Shown here: piece after piece, positions 49,581 to 57,522 of the stretch
Layout of the letters: the number at the start of each line of letters is the position of its first letter
How positions within the stretch are numbered: position 1 is the stretch's first letter
Assembly: GCF_048553275.1 (NCBI RefSeq)
Contig: NZ_JBLZMW010000014.1
Span: 1-64,000 of the forward strand
From: Pacificoceanicola sp048553275
GTDB lineage: Bacteria; Pseudomonadota; Alphaproteobacteria; Rhodobacterales; Rhodobacteraceae
Reading direction: 5' to 3'
Length of the DNA stretch: 64,000 nucleotides
Notes under the pieces: model-generated
Databases searched by the model: none
What the model was told of the DNA's origin: nothing
Seen by the model: only the letters and a program-made list of their open reading frames with translations
Translations under genes and position numbers: made by a program

Positions 49581-50321
49581 TCAGCTGCCCGGCTGCATCG
49601 CGGCATAGGTCTGGCGCACGATGTCCATCCGTGCCCGGTTGGGCGGATGCGAGCCGAGGAACCGGTTGCCGGGATCGGGAATACGGTTGAAGAACAGCGC
49701 GCCCAGCACCGGATCATATCCCGCCCGCGCGGCGATGATCGTGCCAAGCCGGTCCGCCTCCAGCTCGTAATCCTTGGAATATGTCCGCGCCCCCACCGTC
49801 GCGCCAAGCTCTTCGGCGCTGCGAATGCCCGCCTCATCCGCGCCGCCAAGCGCGGCAATGCCGGAGAAGATCACCGCGCCGACCGTGGCGCTCTGCTGGG
49901 TCTTGCCGATGTGATCGAGCACGTGATGCGCCGCCTCATGGCCCATGATGAAGGCCAGCTCGTCCGCATTCTTCACCGACGCGATCAGGGCAAGATTGAA
50001 GGCAATGATTGGCCGCCGGTTGTCGTCGACGGTTTGAAACGCATTCGGCGGCTGACCGGGGCGGTCGTCCACGACGATCTGGAAATTGCAGTTCAACCCG
50101 AAGGACTGCTGCCGGCAAACCTGCTCGGCCACGGGCTCTACCGTCTCGACCACGGTGATGAACTGCTGGGCCGCGCGGCCCGCGCGATTGCGCACCGCCG
50201 CTTCCGCAGGCGTGTCCTGCCGCTGCGTTTCCTCCGCCGGGGACCGGCCGGAGGAGGGCGGCGCGGGCATTTCCGTGCAGGCGGCCAGGAGGACCAGCAA
50301 AAGCGGCAAGAGACGATTCAT
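49581..50321 (-). CDS. M48-family metallopeptidase lipoprotein
   Basis: A 246-aa lipoprotein (signal MNRLLPLLLVLLAAC with lipobox LAAC). It carries the zincin motif HEAAH in IMGHEAAHHVLDHIGK and the downstream Glu ligand in YELEADRLG. It resembles the periplasmic BepA/LoiP group that degrades or matures misassembled outer-membrane proteins. No TPR domain is present, so it is a minimal LoiP/YcaL-like form. Divergent from the next plus-strand gene. Confidence 0.88.
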   Translation of the reverse strand: MNRLLPLLLVLLAACTEMPAPPSSGRSPAEETQRQDTPAEAAVRNRAGRAAQQFITVVETVEPVAEQVCRQQSFGLNCNFQIVVDDRPGQPPNAFQTVDDNRRPIIAFNLALIASVKNADELAFIMGHEAAHHVLDHIGKTQQSATVGAVIFSGIAALGGADEAGIRSAEELGATVGARTYSKDYELEADRLGTIIAARAGYDPVLGALFFNRIPDPGNRFLGSHPPNRARMDIVRQTYAAMQPGS

Positions 50322-50492
50322 GGGTAATCCGGATCATGGACGCGTACCGCAGCACGATAGGCCGCGTTCCGGCGCGGGGCCAGACCCGATCTGAGGCGAT
50401 GCCGCAACCGTGTTCCCGCTGCCATCACCGCAGGGCGCTCCCCGATGCGCGCCGCCCTTGCGGAGCCGGACGCCGGCGCATAGGCTGATCCC

Positions 50493-50735
50493 ATGTTCAG
50501 CATCGAGCACGACTTTGACGCCACCGTCATCACACTCGTCGACGAGGGGCAGACGCCGCTCCAGGAAGACGTGGTTATTTCGAATTTCGAGGAATGCATC
50601 ACCATCGAACAGTTCGATCCGCGCCGCGATGCGCCGGTCACGGTGACCCTCTCGATCACCCAGCTGAACGACTTGATTGCCGCGCTGGGGCTGCCCGAAG
50701 GGGTCTACACCCGCCGCGCCGGGCCAAAAGGCTAA
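50493..50735 (+). CDS. conserved hypothetical 80-aa protein
   Basis: A small acidic soluble protein (EHDFDATVITLVDEG, then ITQLNDLIAALGLPEGVY). I do not recognise a domain. Good codon use and clear ATG placement make it a likely gene, though the SD is weak. Its 3' end overlaps the convergent DUF167 gene by 4 bp. Confidence 0.6.
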   Translation: MFSIEHDFDATVITLVDEGQTPLQEDVVISNFEECITIEQFDPRRDAPVTVTLSITQLNDLIAALGLPEGVYTRRAGPKG

Positions 50736-50989
50736 GGGTCGATTCGGAACAGCTTGTCCCGCGCGGTTTCGCCCCGCACCAGCACCAGCCGCGTCTTCGG
50801 GATGCCGAGCGCCTTGGCCAACAGCTTGACCACCGCCACCGTCGCCTTGCCACCCTCGGGCACCGTTGTCACGTAGACCCGCAGCACGTCGTCCGCGCGC
50901 TCGATCCGGTTGCGCGATGCCTTCGGCGTGACCCGCACGGCAATCTGTGCGCCGGGCACCGCAAGGTCGGATAAATCGGGGGTTTTCAT
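50732..50989 (-). CDS. DUF167 (YggU) family protein
   Basis: An 85-aa member of the YggU/DUF167 family. AVRVTPKASRNRI near the N-terminus and GKATVAVVKLLAKALGIPKTRL with LVRGETARDKLFRI are the family signature. The fold is a small alpha/beta protein of unknown role. The ATG at 50989 is 98 bp from the divergent nitroreductase start. Confidence 0.88.
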   Translation of the reverse strand: MKTPDLSDLAVPGAQIAVRVTPKASRNRIERADDVLRVYVTTVPEGGKATVAVVKLLAKALGIPKTRLVLVRGETARDKLFRIDP

Positions 50990-51087
50990 GGCTCTGGCCT
51001 AGCGCCCCCGCCGGGATCTTGCAACTTGCCGGTTGAATCCCCTGGCCCGAGCGCTGACATAGAGGCAAGGAACAAACTGGAAGTGCC

Positions 51088-51666
51088 ATGCCCGACGTGA
51101 ACCAAGCCGCCCTCGACTTTCTTCTAACCCGCCGCTCGCGCCCGGCCAAGACGCTCAAGGGACCGGGACCGGACCGCGCTGCGCTGTTGCCGATCCTCAC
51201 TGCGGCCGCCCGCACACCGGACCACGGCAAGCTGGAACCATGGCGGTTCATCGTGCTCGAAGGGGCGGCGATGCAGCGCATGGCGCAGGAAATCCGCCGC
51301 GCAGGGGTGCGCCTTGGCAAGGACGAGGCAGACATCGTGAAGGCCGCACAGGCCTATGAGACCAGCCCGCTCTGCGTGGCCGTCGTCGAGGTGCAGAAAC
51401 CCAGCGACAAAATCCCCCCGATCGAACAGACATACTCGGCCGGTGCGGCCTGCCTCGCCCTGCTCAATGCGGCGCTGGCAAGCGGATGGGGGGCGAACTG
51501 GCTCTCAGGCTGGGCCAGCCACGACCGCGATTTTCTCTCAGAGGCGCTGGGACTGGCAGAGCATGAAAGCCTCGCCGGGCTGATCCACATCGGCACGGAA
51601 GGTGCAACGCCGCCGGAACGCCCGCGCCCGGACCTCGGCGCCATCACCACCTGGGTCGAGGAATGA
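51088..51666 (+). CDS. nitroreductase family protein (YdjA-like)
   Basis: A 192-aa FMN-dependent nitroreductase fold. FLLTRRSRPAKTL near the N-terminus binds FMN phosphate. RTPDHGKLEPWRFIVLEG and AAGLALLNALLA-like AGAACLALLNAALASGWGANWLSG are the family blocks, closing with GLIHIGT. The real substrate is unknown, but small YdjA-type members are common. Its last four bases (ATGA) overlap the EI24 gene. Confidence 0.88.
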   Translation: MPDVNQAALDFLLTRRSRPAKTLKGPGPDRAALLPILTAAARTPDHGKLEPWRFIVLEGAAMQRMAQEIRRAGVRLGKDEADIVKAAQAYETSPLCVAVVEVQKPSDKIPPIEQTYSAGAACLALLNAALASGWGANWLSGWASHDRDFLSEALGLAEHESLAGLIHIGTEGATPPERPRPDLGAITTWVEE

Positions 51667-52349
51667 TCATCTCCGCCTTTCTCAGCGCGCTTGCGCAACT
51701 CGGCGACAGACGCTTTCGCAGCGTCCTGCTGCGCGGTGTCGGCCTGACCATCCTGCTGCTCTTCGGCTTTTATCTCGCCTTTGCATGGGGCGTGGGATGG
51801 ATGGTGGGCGACAGCGTGACGCTTCCCTGGATCGGCGAGGTGACATGGATCGACGATGTGATCAGCTGGGCCGCGATCCCGCTGACACTTGTGCTCTCGG
51901 TGTTCCTGATGGTGCCGGTAGCCTCCGCCATCACCTCGCTGTTCCTCGATGAAGTCGCCGACGCGGTGGAGGATCGCCACTACCCGCAACTGCCGCCCGC
52001 ACAGCCGCTTGGCTTCGCAGAGGGGCTGCGCGATACGCTGTCCTTCCTCGGCATCCTGATTGCGGCCAACATCGCGGCGCTGGTGCTCTATGCGCTGTTG
52101 CCGCCCTTTGCGCCGTTTATCTTCTGGGCGCTGAACGGCTTCCTGCTGGGGCGGGAGTACTTCACGCTCGCCGCGTCACGGCGCGTCGGGCGCATCGAGG
52201 CCAAGGCGCTGTGGCGTCGCAACCTTGCGACCGTTTGGGCCGCAGGCGCGCTGATGGCGGTGCCGCTGACCGTGCCGCTGGTCAATCTTCTGGTTCCGGT
52301 GCTGGGGGCTGCGACCTTCACGCATATCTATCACCGGCTGCATCGCTGA
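51663..52349 (+). CDS. EI24 domain (CysZ-like) membrane protein
   Basis: A 228-aa integral membrane protein with EI24/CysZ pattern: GVGLTILLLFGFYLAFAWGVGW, then ITSLFLDEVADAVEDRHYP (a conserved linker) and ILIAANIAALVLYALLPPFAPFIFWALNGFLLGREYFTLAA. CysZ transports sulfate in enterobacteria; in alphaproteobacteria the role is unproven. Translationally coupled to the nitroreductase. Confidence 0.83.
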   Translation: MIISAFLSALAQLGDRRFRSVLLRGVGLTILLLFGFYLAFAWGVGWMVGDSVTLPWIGEVTWIDDVISWAAIPLTLVLSVFLMVPVASAITSLFLDEVADAVEDRHYPQLPPAQPLGFAEGLRDTLSFLGILIAANIAALVLYALLPPFAPFIFWALNGFLLGREYFTLAASRRVGRIEAKALWRRNLATVWAAGALMAVPLTVPLVNLLVPVLGAATFTHIYHRLHR

Positions 52350-52363
52350 GGGTGACGGGGTTT

Positions 52364-52420
52364 CGCCTCGCTTGCGCGAGGCGACCGGCGCGCCTTCGGC
52401 GCGCAATGGGGCTCCGCCCC
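52364..52420 (+). repeat. cluster of three REP-like hairpins
   Basis: Three perfect hairpins follow one another after the EI24 gene: cgcctcgc/gcgaggcg (52364-52383), gcgcgcc/ggcgcgc (52388-52404) and ggggc/gcccc (52408-52420). The stretch ends in ccccgaggtatttcagg, which resembles the ggaggggtatttcaaa stretch at 47546. The 52350-52525 region has no gene. Intergenic hairpins of this type are common in Roseobacter genomes. Confidence 0.5.
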
Positions 52421-52525
52421 CGGCTCTGCGAGCCTCCCCCGAGGTATTTCAGGACCAAAGACACCCAGCGCGGCGCGGCGGCCGTGCCGGGTGCCCCAGT
52501 CCGCGTACGGGACCGGTGGAGGGGC

Positions 52526-52819
52526 CTAGTCCTGCGTCTGCGCAGCCGGGGCCATCCGATTGGCCATCCAACCATCGATGTCACGCACGGTGATGGCCCC
52601 GCTCAGGATGATCCAGGCCAGGATCGCCCAGATCACGGCGGAAATGCCGGTGGTGATCCAGGCCTTTTTCTTCAGGTTGTGAACTTCCGGGCTGCCGGCG
52701 TGGGTGCCGGGCACCACGTTGCCCAGATCGCCCTGCGTCTGAAGCCGAATCGGAATCACCACGAGGAAGGTCAGGAACCAAAGAACCGCATAAAGCACGA
52801 GGCCGGAAGTGATACCCAT
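52526..52819 (-). CDS. DUF1467 family membrane protein
   Basis: A 97-aa protein with two TM helices (LVLYAVLWFLTFLVVIPIRL and ITTGISAVIWAILAWIILSGAIT). The linker PGTHAGSPEVHNLKKKA is diagnostic for DUF1467. It overlaps the stop of the methylmalonyl-CoA epimerase gene (TGATG), an association seen across alphaproteobacteria. Function is unknown. Confidence 0.9.
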   Translation of the reverse strand: MGITSGLVLYAVLWFLTFLVVIPIRLQTQGDLGNVVPGTHAGSPEVHNLKKKAWITTGISAVIWAILAWIILSGAITVRDIDGWMANRMAPAAQTQD

Positions 52820-53223
52820 CAGACCTGCTCCAATTCCACGAGGCAGCCATTGAAGTCCTTGGGATGCAGGAACAGCACAGGCTTGCCATGGGCGCCGATC
52901 CTGGGCTCGCCGCTGCCAAGCACACGGGCGCCGGTTTGCTTGAGGTGATCGCGCGCGGCGAGAATGTCATCGACCTCGTAACAGACATGATGGATGCCGC
53001 CGGACGGATTTTTTTCAAGGAAACCCTTGATCGGGCTGTCCTCGCCCAGCGGGTAGAGCAATTCGATCTTGGTGTTGGGCAGCTCGATGAAGATCACGGT
53101 CACACCGTGGTCCGGTTCATCCTGCGGTGCGCCGACTGTCGCGCCAAGCGCGCTGCGGTACTGTTCGGCGGCGGCGTCCAGATCCGGGACGGCAATGGCG
53201 ACATGGTTCAGACGACCGATCAT
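52819..53223 (-). CDS. mce: methylmalonyl-CoA epimerase
   Basis: A 134-aa vicinal-oxygen-chelate enzyme interconverting (2S)- and (2R)-methylmalonyl-CoA in propionate/odd-chain catabolism and the ethylmalonyl-CoA route. Metal ligands: H in LNHVAIAVPDL, a mid-chain H in GIHHVCYEV and the C-terminal Glu in GCLVELEQV. Length is standard. Upstream ATG at 53223 is divergent from the response regulator. Confidence 0.94.
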   Translation of the reverse strand: MIGRLNHVAIAVPDLDAAAEQYRSALGATVGAPQDEPDHGVTVIFIELPNTKIELLYPLGEDSPIKGFLEKNPSGGIHHVCYEVDDILAARDHLKQTGARVLGSGEPRIGAHGKPVLFLHPKDFNGCLVELEQV

Positions 53224-53310
53224 GCGGAGTTCTCCATTGGTGGCGTTTGGGTGTCCAGTTTGCCACAGGTTATGGCTTGGGTGGCGGGGTCGGACAAGCC
53301 GGTGCGTCCT

Positions 53311-53325
53311 TTAACCGCTTATTCA
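53311..53325. promoter_or_regulatory. CtrA-type box upstream of the response regulator
   Basis: TTAA-N7-TTCA (ttaaccgcttattca) matches seven of eight positions of the CtrA consensus TTAA-N7-TTAA, 46 bp before the gene start. A further TTAA half site (gggttaat) is near 53346. Confidence 0.35.
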
Positions 53326-53371
53326 CCGACTCAGGGTCACGATGGGTTAATAGCTGCCATTGGAGAGGATC

Positions 53372-54091
53372 ATGGACGATTACTCTGACGACCTTGAACT
53401 GTACCGCCGCCCGACTGCGACGCGCCCGCTGCTGGGGCTGACCGTGCTGGTGGTTGAAGACAGCCGATTTGCCTGTGACGCCATGCGTTTGTTGTGCCTG
53501 CGCTCCGGCGCGCGCATCCGCCGGGCCGACTGTATCAAATCGGCGCGCAGGCACCTGCAGGTGTATCGCCCCTCTGTGGCGGTGATTGATCTTGGCCTGC
53601 CGGATGGCTCCGGTGCGGACCTGATTGCGGATCTGGTTGCAACGACACCGCGAATCGATGTGATCCTGGGGACAAGCGGCGACAGCTTTGCACAGGACGC
53701 GGCGATGGCCGCCGGGGCGGACGGGTTCCTCGCCAAGCCGATCGAATCCGTCGTCGCCTTCCAGAGCGTGATCCTCTCCGCGCTCCCGCCCGAGCGGCGG
53801 CCCACCGGCCCGCGCCTTGTCAGTGACGATCCGGTGCGTCCCGATCCGCTGTCTTATCGCGATGACATGGCGCATGCCGCCGATGTTCTCGACGAGCGCG
53901 GCGACGGGCGTATGCTCGACTATGTCGCGCAATTCCTGCGGGGCGTGGCCAACAGCGCCGGGGACAATACGCTCGAAGCCGCCGCCCGCGATCTGGCGGA
54001 GGCGCGCACCCGTGGTCAACCTCTGCAGGCGGTCACTGCCCGCGTTGCTGCCTTGATCCAGGACCGGCTGTCCGAACGCGTCGCGATCTGA
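53372..54091 (+). CDS. response regulator with C-terminal alpha-helical extension
   Basis: A 239-aa protein. The receiver domain has the acidic pair VVEDSRF, phospho-Asp in VAVIDLGLPDGSG, and GTSGD followed by the Lys of FLAKPI. The remaining 110 residues are helical (DDMAHAADVLDERGDGRMLDYVAQFLRGVANSAG) with no DNA-binding motif, so output is probably protein-protein, or this may be an HPt-like module without an obvious acceptor His. Start ATG at 53372 with GGAGAGG before it. CtrA-like boxes upstream suggest control by the cell-cycle/motility regulator. Confidence 0.8.
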   Translation: MDDYSDDLELYRRPTATRPLLGLTVLVVEDSRFACDAMRLLCLRSGARIRRADCIKSARRHLQVYRPSVAVIDLGLPDGSGADLIADLVATTPRIDVILGTSGDSFAQDAAMAAGADGFLAKPIESVVAFQSVILSALPPERRPTGPRLVSDDPVRPDPLSYRDDMAHAADVLDERGDGRMLDYVAQFLRGVANSAGDNTLEAAARDLAEARTRGQPLQAVTARVAALIQDRLSERVAI

Positions 54092-54244
54092 ATCGCCGCG
54101 CCGCCCGGGGGACAGGCACCCGGCGGGCAGCGCAGGGACAGCTGCCTAAGCCGGGCCCGGCAGCGCGGCACCAGGAAAACATCGGCGCAGGCGCCGGTGT
54201 TAAGAGTGCGGCCCTGGAATCCGGCGATTTCGGGGCTGTAATGG

Positions 54245-54259
54245 TTAATAAAACTTTAA
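54245..54259. promoter_or_regulatory. perfect CtrA consensus box TTAA-N7-TTAA
   Basis: ttaa-taaaact-ttaa lies in an AT-rich stretch, 78 bp before the start of a small membrane protein gene. Rhodobacterales CtrA binds this pattern. The 54092-54244 sequence between the response regulator and this box has no gene. Confidence 0.6.
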
Positions 54260-54336
54260 ATCCCCATATCTGCAACGCAGACATGCCACATTCGCTCTGC
54301 AATCTATTGTTGAAATCAACAACGGAGGTAATGGCT

Positions 54337-54570
54337 ATGGGTACGCAAGCCGCTCTGGTGATGGTTGCAGTGACACTTGCTTTGCTGCTTCCCTTGGTAA
54401 TGGTTAAGAGAAGCGTCAATCAACGGACGCTTGAAATCGCCGGCGAAGACGTCGCCAAACAGCGAGATGAGCTGGCGCGTCTTGCGATCCTCGGGATCGC
54501 CGCGTTGACCATGCTTGGTCTTTTCTTTGTCTACGGGTCGGTTGTCGTGGCAGCCGAACTGTCATCCTGA
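54337..54570 (+). CDS. small two-TM membrane protein, CtrA-box promoter
   Basis: A 77-aa protein. TM1 is ALVMVAVTLALLLPLVMV, then a charged linker (KRSVNQRTLEIAGEDVAKQRDELARLA), then TM2 ILGIAALTMLGLFFVYGSVVVA. The GGAGG at 54324-54328 is 8 nt from the ATG at 54337, which fixes the start; the ATG at 54331 is only 2 nt from it. I do not recognise the family. The strong SD and the CtrA box upstream make it a likely real gene. Confidence 0.7.
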   Translation: MGTQAALVMVAVTLALLLPLVMVKRSVNQRTLEIAGEDVAKQRDELARLAILGIAALTMLGLFFVYGSVVVAAELSS

Positions 54571-54603
54571 ACGCAGGGGCCACCGTCCGGCCCGCAAAAA
54601 ACG

Positions 54604-54637
54604 AACGCCCCGCGACCGATCCGGCGCGGGGCGTTTT
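54604..54637. terminator. bidirectional Rho-independent terminator
   Basis: An 11-bp perfect stem (aacgccccgcg 54604-54614 with cgcggggcgtt 54625-54635) with TTTT on the right and AAAAAA on the left serves both the small membrane protein gene and aspS. Confidence 0.85.
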
Positions 54638-54658
54638 GGTTCAAGCGAATACCGGGGC

Positions 54659-56440
54659 TCAGTCCTGCGGAATAACCCGCAGGCCCAGCTCCATGAGCTG
54701 ATCGGACGACGGATCGCTCGGCGCGTTCATCATCAGATCTTCGGCGCGCTGGTTCATCGGGAACATGATGACCTCGCGGATGTTCTGCTGATCGGCGAGC
54801 AGCATCACGATCCGGTCGATGCCCGCAGCGCAGCCCCCGTGCGGCGGGGCGCCGTAGTGGAACGCCTGGAACAGCGCGCCAAATCGCGATTTCACCTCCT
54901 CGGCACCATAGCCGGCAAGCTCGAACGCCTTGAGCATCACGTCCGGCTTGTGGTTCCGAATCGCGCCGGACACCAGCTCGTACCCGTTACACGCAAGATC
55001 ATACTGATAGCCCTTCACGGCCAGCGGATCGCCCATCAGCGCATCCATCCCGCCCTGCGGCATCGAGAACGGGTTGTGCTCGAAATCGACCGCGCCGGTC
55101 TCTTCGTCCTTCTCGTAGATCGGGAAATCGACGATCCAGGCAAAAGCAAAGCGGTTCTCGTCCGTCAGGCCAAGCTCCGCGCCGATCACATCGCGCGCCT
55201 TGCCCGCGACCCGCTCGAACGCCGCCGGCTTGCCGCCAAGGAAGAAGGCCGCATCGCCGACCCCAAGGCCAAGCTGCTGGCGGATCGCCTCGGTGCGCTC
55301 CGGTCCGATGTTCTTGGCCAGCGGACCGGCCGCCTCCATGCCTTCGCCCTGATCACGCCAGAAGATATAGCCCATCCCGGGCAGCCCTTCCTTCTGCGCG
55401 AAGGCGTTCATCCGGTCACAGAACTTGCGCGAGCCGCCGGTCGGCGCGGGAATCGCCCGGATCTGTGTGCCGTCCTGCTCCAGAAGCTTGGCGAAGATCG
55501 CAAAGCCGGAGCCGCGGAAATGCTCCGAAACATCCTGCATCTCGATCGGGTTTCGCAGGTCGGGCTTGTCGGTGCCGTACTTCAGCGCCGCTTCCTTGTA
55601 GGGGATCTGCGGCCAGTCGGCAGGCGCATCCACGGAACGGCCCCCGCCGAACTCCTCGAACACACCGGCGATCACCGGGGAAATCGTGTCGAACACGTCC
55701 TGCTGCTCGACAAAGGACATCTCCATGTCGAGCTGATAGAAATCCGTGGGCGAGCGGTCGGCGCGCGGGTCCTCGTCGCGGAAACAGGGCGCGATCTGGA
55801 AATACTTGTCAAAGCCCGACACCATGATCAGCTGCTTGAACTGCTGCGGCGCCTGCGGCAGAGCATAGAACTTGCCGGGGTGCAGGCGCGACGGCACGAG
55901 GAAATCGCGCGCGCCCTCGGGGGACGACGCGGTGATGATCGGCGTCTGATACTCGCGGAACCCCTTGTCCCACATCCGCTTGCGCATGGAGGCCACAACG
56001 TCCGAGCGCATCGCCATGTTTTTCTGCATGACGTCGCGGCGCAGGTCGAGATAGCGATACTTCAGGCGCGTCTCCTCGGGGTATTCCTGATCGCCGAACA
56101 CGATCAGCGGCAGCTCGTCGGCACTGCCCAGCACCTCCAGATCCCGCACGAAAACCTCGACCTCGCCGGTCGGCAGCTTGGCATTGACCAACTCGGGATC
56201 GCGCGCCTTCACGTCGCCGTCGATGCGGATACACCATTCGCTGCGCACCTTCTCCATGGCGGAGAAGACGGGGCTGTCCGGGTCACACAGAACCTGCGTC
56301 ACGCCGTAATGGTCGCGCAGGTCGATGAAGAGGATACCGCCATGGTCGCGGATGCGGTGCACCCAGCCAGACAGGCGAACGGTGTCGCCCACGTTGTCCT
56401 TGGTCAGATCGGCGCAGGTGTGGCTGCGATAGGCGTGCAT
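54659..56440 (-). CDS. aspS: aspartyl-tRNA synthetase (bacterial type)
   Basis: A 593-aa class II synthetase charging tRNA-Asp (and possibly tRNA-Asn if non-discriminating). N-terminal OB anticodon-binding domain (LSGWVHRIRDHGGILFIDLRD). Motif 2 region FRDEDPRADRSPTDFYQLD, a bacterial GAD insertion at about 290-420, and motif 3 GGCAAGIDRIVMLL near the C-terminus. Start ATG at 56440 (MHAYRSHTCADL), not the in-frame 56512. No GatCAB genes are in the window to show which specificity applies. Confidence 0.97.
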   Translation of the reverse strand: MHAYRSHTCADLTKDNVGDTVRLSGWVHRIRDHGGILFIDLRDHYGVTQVLCDPDSPVFSAMEKVRSEWCIRIDGDVKARDPELVNAKLPTGEVEVFVRDLEVLGSADELPLIVFGDQEYPEETRLKYRYLDLRRDVMQKNMAMRSDVVASMRKRMWDKGFREYQTPIITASSPEGARDFLVPSRLHPGKFYALPQAPQQFKQLIMVSGFDKYFQIAPCFRDEDPRADRSPTDFYQLDMEMSFVEQQDVFDTISPVIAGVFEEFGGGRSVDAPADWPQIPYKEAALKYGTDKPDLRNPIEMQDVSEHFRGSGFAIFAKLLEQDGTQIRAIPAPTGGSRKFCDRMNAFAQKEGLPGMGYIFWRDQGEGMEAAGPLAKNIGPERTEAIRQQLGLGVGDAAFFLGGKPAAFERVAGKARDVIGAELGLTDENRFAFAWIVDFPIYEKDEETGAVDFEHNPFSMPQGGMDALMGDPLAVKGYQYDLACNGYELVSGAIRNHKPDVMLKAFELAGYGAEEVKSRFGALFQAFHYGAPPHGGCAAGIDRIVMLLADQQNIREVIMFPMNQRAEDLMMNAPSDPSSDQLMELGLRVIPQD

Positions 56441-56701
56441 ATCGGGATCCTTTGTCAAAGGCCGTAAGGAATGGGTCAGGCGGGATACACCTGCCTGACA
56501 CGCGGAAGTCAAGCCGGGACTGCCGCTTTGGCGCGTTCCGGAGGCCCTCGATACCCCGAATAGGCCCGGTTTGGTTGATTTTTCGTGATCATGGCGGGGG
56601 AACGCAATGCCGTCCGGGGGGTTGATCTGTCAAACCGGGGCGAACCGCGCCCCGCCCCTGATCCCGATCAGGCCCGACATATCCAGAAAAGGAGACCTCC
56701 C

Positions 56702-57298
56702 ATGCGTATTCTCGTCGCTGGAGCCACAGGAAAAACCGGTCGCCGCGTGGTGCGCGCGCTGCAGGACCGCAATCACACCCCCATCGCGCTCGTGCGCGAA
56801 GGCTCCGACACCAGCCACTTGCCCTCAAACATCGAGCTGCGTCACGGCGATCTCACCGATTTGCCGCAGGACGTGGCCGAGGGCACCGATGCGGTGATCT
56901 TCGCCGCCGGCTCCGGCAGCAGCACGGGGCCCGAGATGACCGACAAGGTCGACCTGCACGGTGCCAGGGCGTTGGTGGACCTGTCGAAAAAGTCCGGCGT
57001 GTCGCGTTTCGTCATGCTGTCCAGCGTCGGCGCGGGCAGTCCCGAAGGAACCGGCGACATGGAGCATTACCTCAAGGCCAAGCATGACGCCGACGAGCAC
57101 CTCAAGGCCTCCGGTCTCGATTATGCAATCCTGCGCCCCGTGGCGCTGACCGATGACGATGGCCGCCGCCACATTCGCTTCGGCGATGACGTGGACACCG
57201 GCGGTGAGGCCGCGCGCGGCGATGTCGCGTATCTTCTGGCCGATGCGGTCACGAACCCGGAGTGGTCCGGGCAAACACAACTGATGCAATCGCTCTGA
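56702..57298 (+). CDS. NAD(P)-binding SDR-like protein
   Basis: A 198-aa atypical SDR (NAD(P)H-binding, NmrA-like). Glycine-rich motif ILVAGATGKTGRRVVRAL at the N-terminus, the AAGSGSS strand, LSSVGAGS and the YAILRPVALTDD catalytic-region strand. Likely an NADPH-dependent reductase or sensor. Start ATG at 56702 follows AGGAGA; the in-frame 56585 is rejected. Confidence 0.85.
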   Translation: MRILVAGATGKTGRRVVRALQDRNHTPIALVREGSDTSHLPSNIELRHGDLTDLPQDVAEGTDAVIFAAGSGSSTGPEMTDKVDLHGARALVDLSKKSGVSRFVMLSSVGAGSPEGTGDMEHYLKAKHDADEHLKASGLDYAILRPVALTDDDGRRHIRFGDDVDTGGEAARGDVAYLLADAVTNPEWSGQTQLMQSL

Positions 57299-57325
57299 TC
57301 CGGCCGATACAAAGTCAGCCACGTC

Positions 57326-57357
57326 GCCCCCGTCCGCCTGCCGGTCGGGGGCTTTTT
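57326..57357 (+). terminator. Rho-independent terminator after the SDR gene
   Basis: gcccccg (57326-57332) pairs with cgggggc (57346-57352), followed by ttttt. The loop region is 13 nt and can pair partly (tccg/cggt). Confidence 0.75.
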
Positions 57358-57522
57358 CGTGTCTGCGCCCGGCCCTGCGACGTGGCGTCCCAAAGGGCCA
57401 GGCAGAAACGGCGTTACAGGGGTTGAACCCACCCGGCGCATGTCTATAACCCACGACAATTTGCGGGTCGGCGCCGAGTCACCGGCCCCATGCCCCCTGC
57501 CGTTTTGCCAAGAGGTCAGCCC

